From GCA-2748055 sp051746185 (GTDB taxonomy: Bacteria > Bacteroidota > Bacteroidia > Bacteroidales > GCA-2748055): DNA of 64,000 nucleotides. Every line of letters begins with the position of its first letter. Within the stretch, counting starts at the first letter, position 1. The position numbers and the translations under genes are program-made. The notes under the pieces were generated by a model that had not been told where the DNA came from, did no database searches, and saw only the letters and a program-made list of their open reading frames with translations. The stretch is taken from assembly GCA_051746185.1 (NCBI GenBank), contig JBNJEV010000002.1:91140-155139 (forward strand), read 5' to 3'. Of this stretch, positions 59,761 through 64,000 are shown one piece after another.

Positions 59761-61179
59761 ATGAAGCGTATGAGAGGGAAAGGATGGATGGTACAGCTGA
59801 TGCTGTTTTCTACCACTGTGATGACCGGACAGGGATTGTTCGAATCATCCCTTGCCGGGGATGAGAGACCGGAAACGGGAAGTGTTCTCTCGCTTGGAGG
59901 ATATATCCGCTCGGTGATCTATGCGGGAAACACTCCGGAAGAGGAACAGCCTTACCTGCAGAGCGCTTACGGGGAAACCTCCCTGATGCTGGATGCCGCC
60001 GGGGGTTCCGTTGCCTCCGCCAGAGCGGAGGTCAGGTTCCGGTACGGGACTGAATTCGGGAAAACAGTGAAGGAGATGGAACTCCGGGAGGCCTATGTGG
60101 ACCTGGAGGCGGGACCGGCCACATTCAGTCTGGGGAAAAAGATCATCACCTGGGGGAAAGCCACCCTTTTTCAGCCCACCGGGAAGATCAATCCCATGGA
60201 TCCGACGGTCCGGTCGCCCGAAGAAGATGACCGCTATACTGGGGCATGGTCGGTCCAGGGAACACTGAACCTGGGCTCCTCCATGAGAATCACAGGTACC
60301 TGGAAACCGCTTTACCAGCCCAGTGTGCTGCTGATCGAACCGGTTCCCATGCCGGATTATGTGAATTTCCTTCAGCCCGGTTATCCTTCAACAGAACTCG
60401 ACCAGGGAAGCTATGCTTTCAATTACGACCTGTATACTTCCGTGCTGGATGCCTCCCTGTACTGGTTTGACGGATACCAGCACTGGCCGGGCATCTCACT
60501 GGACACCATCAAGCTCGATCCGGCGACCTTTCAGCCCACATCGCTGGATCTGATGGAAAAAGCATACCGGGTTAGGATGCTGGGAGCGGATCTCTCATTG
60601 CCCCTGGGTTCCTGGATCTTCAGGCTGGAAGGGGCATGGCAGGATCCGGCAGGCTCATGGAAGGAAAAGGAGCATGTTCCCTTTCCCGAGCTATCCTATA
60701 CCGCCGAGATCGAACGGTCGGGCACCTATCTGACCCTTCTGGCGGGATACTACGGGAAATACATCCTCGAATATGAAGCTCCCGCTGCGGAGCCTTCGCT
60801 CTCGGCCGATCCGGAGCAGATGATCGAGCTGATCCAGTCGGGGGTGCAGATCACACCCCAACTGATCAACGAAATGACCCGGCAGCGGCTGGCGGCCTTC
60901 AACCGGCTGTACAACGACCAGCTGGATGAGTTCCTCCACTCGGTCTTTCTGGTGTTCCGGGGGGATGTATGGCACAGCCGGGTCGAATTCACCCTGCCGG
61001 TGGTTTACAGGATCACCACCGAAGAGTGGATCCTGCAGCCCGGGATCTCCTTTTCCCCGGCCGACGGGGTCAGGATCACAGCGGGTTTCACCGGTCTTTA
61101 CGGAGGAGAGAATTCACTGTATGACCTGGTGGGACCGGTGCTGAATGCAGGCTTTTTGTCAACGAGAATCATGTTTTAA
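59761..61179 (+). CDS. Outer-membrane beta-barrel protein of an RND export cluster
   Basis: The 472-residue protein has a probable signal peptide (KGWMVQLMLFSTTVMTGQG). Long amphipathic strands follow (SVLSLGGYIRSVIYAG, ARAEVRFRYGTEFG, TFSLGKKIITWGKATLF, GLYGGENSLYDLVGP), with a C-terminal phenylalanine (FLSTRIMF). It recalls DUF1302 or alginate-export-like barrels that are encoded with MMPL exporters and LolA-like proteins. No motif gives a substrate. It is first in a plus-strand cluster, 39 bases before the MMPL gene, and might accept material from the exporter or sit in the same lipid-transport route. Confidence 0.75.
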   Translation: MKRMRGKGWMVQLMLFSTTVMTGQGLFESSLAGDERPETGSVLSLGGYIRSVIYAGNTPEEEQPYLQSAYGETSLMLDAAGGSVASARAEVRFRYGTEFGKTVKEMELREAYVDLEAGPATFSLGKKIITWGKATLFQPTGKINPMDPTVRSPEEDDRYTGAWSVQGTLNLGSSMRITGTWKPLYQPSVLLIEPVPMPDYVNFLQPGYPSTELDQGSYAFNYDLYTSVLDASLYWFDGYQHWPGISLDTIKLDPATFQPTSLDLMEKAYRVRMLGADLSLPLGSWIFRLEGAWQDPAGSWKEKEHVPFPELSYTAEIERSGTYLTLLAGYYGKYILEYEAPAAEPSLSADPEQMIELIQSGVQITPQLINEMTRQRLAAFNRLYNDQLDEFLHSVFLVFRGDVWHSRVEFTLPVVYRITTEEWILQPGISFSPADGVRITAGFTGLYGGENSLYDLVGPVLNAGFLSTRIMF

Positions 61180-61218
61180 CAGATACAAATCACAGAATAA
61201 AAATATCAGAAAATAGAA

Positions 61219-63519
61219 ATGGAGAAGAAGATCATAAAATTCCGCTGGTGGATCATTGTATTATCCGTGATCGTCACACTCGGACTTTCCCTTTCCCTTA
61301 CGGGACTTGAGATCGATCCGGATCTGAGGAACTATTTTCCGAAGACCATGACTTCCATGATCAATACCGATCAGATCGAAGAGGTATTCGGGAACCAGGA
61401 CCTGGTGATGGTTGTTTTTGAAACCGATGATGTGCTGGATGAAGAAACCCTCCGGCGGGTAAAAGAGGTGGAAAGAGATATAGGCCGGTTCGACGGGGTC
61501 CGGAAGACACTTTCCCTGTTCGGATCGAACAGAATATACGGGGAACAGGGGATCATGTATGTGGAACCCGTGATCGAAAGGATCCCCCGCACCAACCGGG
61601 AACGGGAGGAATTACGGGATCTGATCCGTGACAATGACCTGGTCCGTGAAGTGGTGGTATCAAAAGATTTCAGTGCCACCGCCGTGGTCATCACCCTCGC
61701 AAAAGGAGTGGACGAAGAAGTCTTTTTCTCACAGGTCGAATCCATTCTCTCCGAACATCCCGGTGATGAAACCATTCATTTCGGAGGTCTGCCCTACATC
61801 AGGGAGGCCATTAACAAGGACATTGTACGGGACGGACTGGTGCTGATCCCGCTGGCGCTGGTCATCATGCTTATCTTTCTGTATGTGGTATTCAGGGAGT
61901 GGCGCGGCGTTTGGCTGCCGTTCCTGGTGGTAGTGATGTCAGCCCTGCTGGGTGTCTCCCTGATACCGCTTTTTGGATGGAAATTCACCCTGATCACCCT
62001 GCTTGTCCCCATCCTTCTCATTGCGGTGGCCAACGATTACGGGATCCATATGATCGCCAAATACCAGGAACTGAATGCATCGGGGAACGGTCATACCATG
62101 AAGCAGATCTCGGGGATGATCACCAAATCACTCTGGAGACCCATTCTGCTTACCGGTCTGACCACGATTGCCGGGATCTCCGCCCTGCTGGCGCATACCC
62201 TGATCCCCGCCAGACAGATGGCTGTCATCGCAGGGATCGGTATCGCCCTGGCGATCTTTTTCAGTTTGGTGCTGCTCCCTGCACTGCTTTCAACTCTGAA
62301 ACGTTCCGCCCCCCTTCCCCACCTCCAGAAACAGCCGGCCGGTGAAAAAAACCATTTCCTGGACCGTTTTGCCGCATTCGTGGTCAGGAGAAGCAAAGTG
62401 ATCCCCTACGGGGCATTGATTATCACCCTGGCCATGGCTACCGGAATCTTCTTTCTCCGGGTGGACTCCAACGAAGAGAATTTTTTCCCCGAAAAGCACG
62501 AGGTCAAACAGGCCGCCAGGATCATTAACAATCAGTTCGGGGGTTCCGAGAATATATCGGTCATGTTTTCCGGCGACATGCTCGATCCGGATGTCCTGAA
62601 AAGAATGGAACATTACCGGCAAGATCTGGAAAAGATGGAGGAGATCGATCTGACCATGTCCTTCTCGGGAGTGGTCCGGGAGATCAGTAAAGCCCTGAAT
62701 GATCCGGGAGACAAGTGGTATGATGCCATCCCACCCACGCGGGACGCGGTGGCCCAGTATATGGAGCTCTATTCCATGAGCGGGAACCCGGAGGACATGG
62801 AGCAACTGGTGGATTTTAACTATGAAAATGCTCACCTGATGATCCGGATCAACGATGTGACCAATGAGAGCGTAAACAGTATCATCGACAGGCTTGAATC
62901 CTATGCAGATGAGGATCCGTCGATCGCCGCCATAGGCGGGTACGGTTACGTCCGCTCCCAGCTGGCCAACAAAGTGCTGCTGGGCCAGTACTATTCGCTG
63001 GGGATCGCATTGCTGATCATCTTCATCCTGGTCTCCGTCATCTTCAGATCACCGGCAGCAGGTCTTCTGGGAATCACCCCCCTGGCCATCAGCGTGGTTG
63101 TCCTTTTCGGTCTGATGGGGCTCACCGGGATCCGGCTTGATGTGGCCACAGCCCTGCTCTCGTCCCTGATGATCGGGGTCGGGGTAGATTACACCATCCA
63201 TTTCCTCTGGCGGTACAGGGAAGAGAGGCAGAAAAGGCTTTCCCCCGCCAAGGCGGTTCAAAAAACCATGACCACCACGGGACGGGGGATTATCTTCAAT
63301 GCCCTTTCCGTCATTGTGGGTTTTTCGGTACTGGTCATTTCCTCCTTCACCCCCATCCGTTTCTTCGGGGTACTGGTCGTGGTTTCCGTACTGAGCTGTC
63401 TCACCGGTGCCCTGGTCATTCTTCCTGCACTCCTGCTGAGAATAAGATTCAGATTTCTGGAGCCGGCGGAAGAACCTGTTGACCGGAAAATGGATGAAAG
63501 ATTGAAGGAAGCAGGTTAA
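61219..63519 (+). CDS. MMPL/RND-family transporter
   Basis: The 766-residue protein has the RND duplication: one helix, a periplasmic loop of about 170 residues and five helices, repeated twice (helix 1 IIVLSVIVTLGLSLSL; second half starts GALIITLAMATGIFFL). The helix-4 motifs are visible as LLIAVANDYGIHMIAKYQE and IGVGVDYTIHFLWRYREER, like the GxxxDYxxH signature of MMPL proteins, with the proton-relay Asp in both halves. Such transporters move lipids, hopanoids or carotenoid-like molecules in the envelope. It lies between the outer-membrane barrel and the LolA-like gene, so a three-part envelope lipid export system is the likely role. Confidence 0.92.
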   Translation: MEKKIIKFRWWIIVLSVIVTLGLSLSLTGLEIDPDLRNYFPKTMTSMINTDQIEEVFGNQDLVMVVFETDDVLDEETLRRVKEVERDIGRFDGVRKTLSLFGSNRIYGEQGIMYVEPVIERIPRTNREREELRDLIRDNDLVREVVVSKDFSATAVVITLAKGVDEEVFFSQVESILSEHPGDETIHFGGLPYIREAINKDIVRDGLVLIPLALVIMLIFLYVVFREWRGVWLPFLVVVMSALLGVSLIPLFGWKFTLITLLVPILLIAVANDYGIHMIAKYQELNASGNGHTMKQISGMITKSLWRPILLTGLTTIAGISALLAHTLIPARQMAVIAGIGIALAIFFSLVLLPALLSTLKRSAPLPHLQKQPAGEKNHFLDRFAAFVVRRSKVIPYGALIITLAMATGIFFLRVDSNEENFFPEKHEVKQAARIINNQFGGSENISVMFSGDMLDPDVLKRMEHYRQDLEKMEEIDLTMSFSGVVREISKALNDPGDKWYDAIPPTRDAVAQYMELYSMSGNPEDMEQLVDFNYENAHLMIRINDVTNESVNSIIDRLESYADEDPSIAAIGGYGYVRSQLANKVLLGQYYSLGIALLIIFILVSVIFRSPAAGLLGITPLAISVVVLFGLMGLTGIRLDVATALLSSLMIGVGVDYTIHFLWRYREERQKRLSPAKAVQKTMTTTGRGIIFNALSVIVGFSVLVISSFTPIRFFGVLVVVSVLSCLTGALVILPALLLRIRFRFLEPAEEPVDRKMDERLKEAG

Positions 63520-63520
63520 T

Positions 63521-63556
63521 AGAGTTAGTAGAGTTAGTAGAGTTAGTAGAGTTAAT
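63521..63556. repeat. 9-bp tandem repeat between exporter and LolA-like gene
   Basis: AGAGTTAGT occurs three times perfectly and once with a changed base (63521-63556), between the MMPL stop (63519) and the ATG of the LolA-like gene (63566). Four units of 9 bp this close to a start codon could change spacing by slippage. Confidence 0.9.
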
Positions 63557-63565
63557 ATAAATACT

Positions 63566-64000
63566 ATGAAAACGTTGATGATAACCATCATATTCAACCT
63601 GGGAATGCTGGCTGCGGTGAGCGGGCAGGATCCCAGGGAAATCATTGAAAATAGTCACGAAGCGGTGAAAGTCAGCTCGTTCGAGGCGGTCTCCACCCTT
63701 ACCATTACCGATTCACGGGGCAATCAGAGGGTGCGCAGGAATACCATGGCCTCCATGTCACTGCCGGACGGAACGGAAAAACGGATCATCAAGTTCCTTT
63801 CCCCACCTGAGGTGAAGGGAACGGGTATTCTGATCTTCGACTATCCTGAAAAAAGCGACGACATGTGGATCTATCTGCCCGCACTGCGAAAAACAAGGCG
63901 CATTGTGAGCAGGGAAAAAAGCAACAGCTTCATGGGAAGCGAGTTCTCCAATGCAGACATGACCGCACCCGGACTGGATGATTTTTCCTATGAACTGCTC
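63566..64000 (+). CDS. Outer membrane lipoprotein-sorting (LolA-like) protein, 3' end outside window
   Basis: The frame is open to the last base (145 residues seen). A signal peptide (LMITIIFNLGMLAAVSGQ) is followed by the LolA/LppX-like fold: SFEAVSTLTITDSRGNQRVRR, IIKFLSPPEVKGTGILIFDY, MWIYLPALRKTRRIVSREKS. SFMGSEFSNADMT is characteristic of the outer-membrane lipoprotein-sorting proteins encoded with MMPL exporters. It probably carries a lipid or lipoprotein across the periplasm. It follows the MMPL gene after 46 bases, which contain a tandem repeat. Confidence 0.88.
   Translation, partial: MKTLMITIIFNLGMLAAVSGQDPREIIENSHEAVKVSSFEAVSTLTITDSRGNQRVRRNTMASMSLPDGTEKRIIKFLSPPEVKGTGILIFDYPEKSDDMWIYLPALRKTRRIVSREKSNSFMGSEFSNADMTAPGLDDFSYELL

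Noticed and set aside
1..64000. CRISPR array or cas genes
   Set aside because: No regularly spaced repeats with unique spacers and no Cas motifs were seen. The tandem repeats found are a 21-bp duplication and a 9-bp microsatellite.

Overview
The window comes from a member of the Bacteroidota. Supporting signs are type IX secretion (T9SS) C-terminal sorting domains, many SPII lipoproteins, TonB-dependent receptors paired with DUF4249 lipoproteins, the order cinA, rpmB, rpmG, DUF4295, ftsY, rimO, and a promoter of the Bacteroidetes -33/-7 type before clpC. Most of the window is fairly G+C-rich. About 28.3-41.8 kb is visibly A+T-richer and looks like an accessory island.

Layout. 1-4.5 kb: two proteins with T9SS sorting domains, one cut by the left edge. 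4.5-20.8 kb: a polysaccharide-degradation locus of two divergent operons. The minus-strand arm encodes a beta-helix protein, a large unrecognised exported protein and a sulfatase. The plus-strand arm encodes two FAD oxidoreductases, D-lyxose isomerase, a GH42-like and a GH50-like hydrolase. A dyad lies in the shared promoter region. The arm ends against an internally deleted sugar transporter, a PQQ-propeller lipoprotein and an orphan HEPN protein. 21.0-25.3 kb: a glucose-oxidation group (collapsed 6-phosphogluconate dehydrogenase, SDR glucose dehydrogenase, GH15, MerA-like flavoprotein). 25.4-29.9 kb: a ZU5-like lipoprotein, then a decay zone with a truncated DUF4256 gene, an ankyrin protein, the tail of a TonB receptor and a frameshifted ORF6N gene.

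29.9-41.7 kb is the most unusual part. Two consecutive cassettes each hold a long upstream region, a lipoprotein with no visible similarity between the cassettes, an intercistronic hairpin, a small outer-membrane barrel, a TonB receptor and a DUF4249 lipoprotein. The upstream regions are colinear over about 500 bp and share 100 identical bases, with strong hairpins and a poly-T tract inside a candidate promoter spacer. A near-identical 36-bp dyad starts each cassette, and related copies follow the second. The receptor and DUF4249 genes are in opposite order in the two cassettes. A receptor tail at 28.9 kb looks like what is left of a third. I infer a repeated surface-protein cassette system with exchangeable first-gene cargo.

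41.8-64.0 kb returns to housekeeping genes: a TPR protein, gyrA, clpC, rimO, ftsY, DUF4295, rpmG, rpmB, cinA, tRNA-Gly(CCC), a Ste24-type protease, a DUF6340-like lipoprotein, a fabG-type reductase, sucD, a membrane-anchored AraC regulator and an aldehyde dehydrogenase. It ends with an outer-membrane barrel, an MMPL/RND exporter and a LolA-like protein cut by the right edge.
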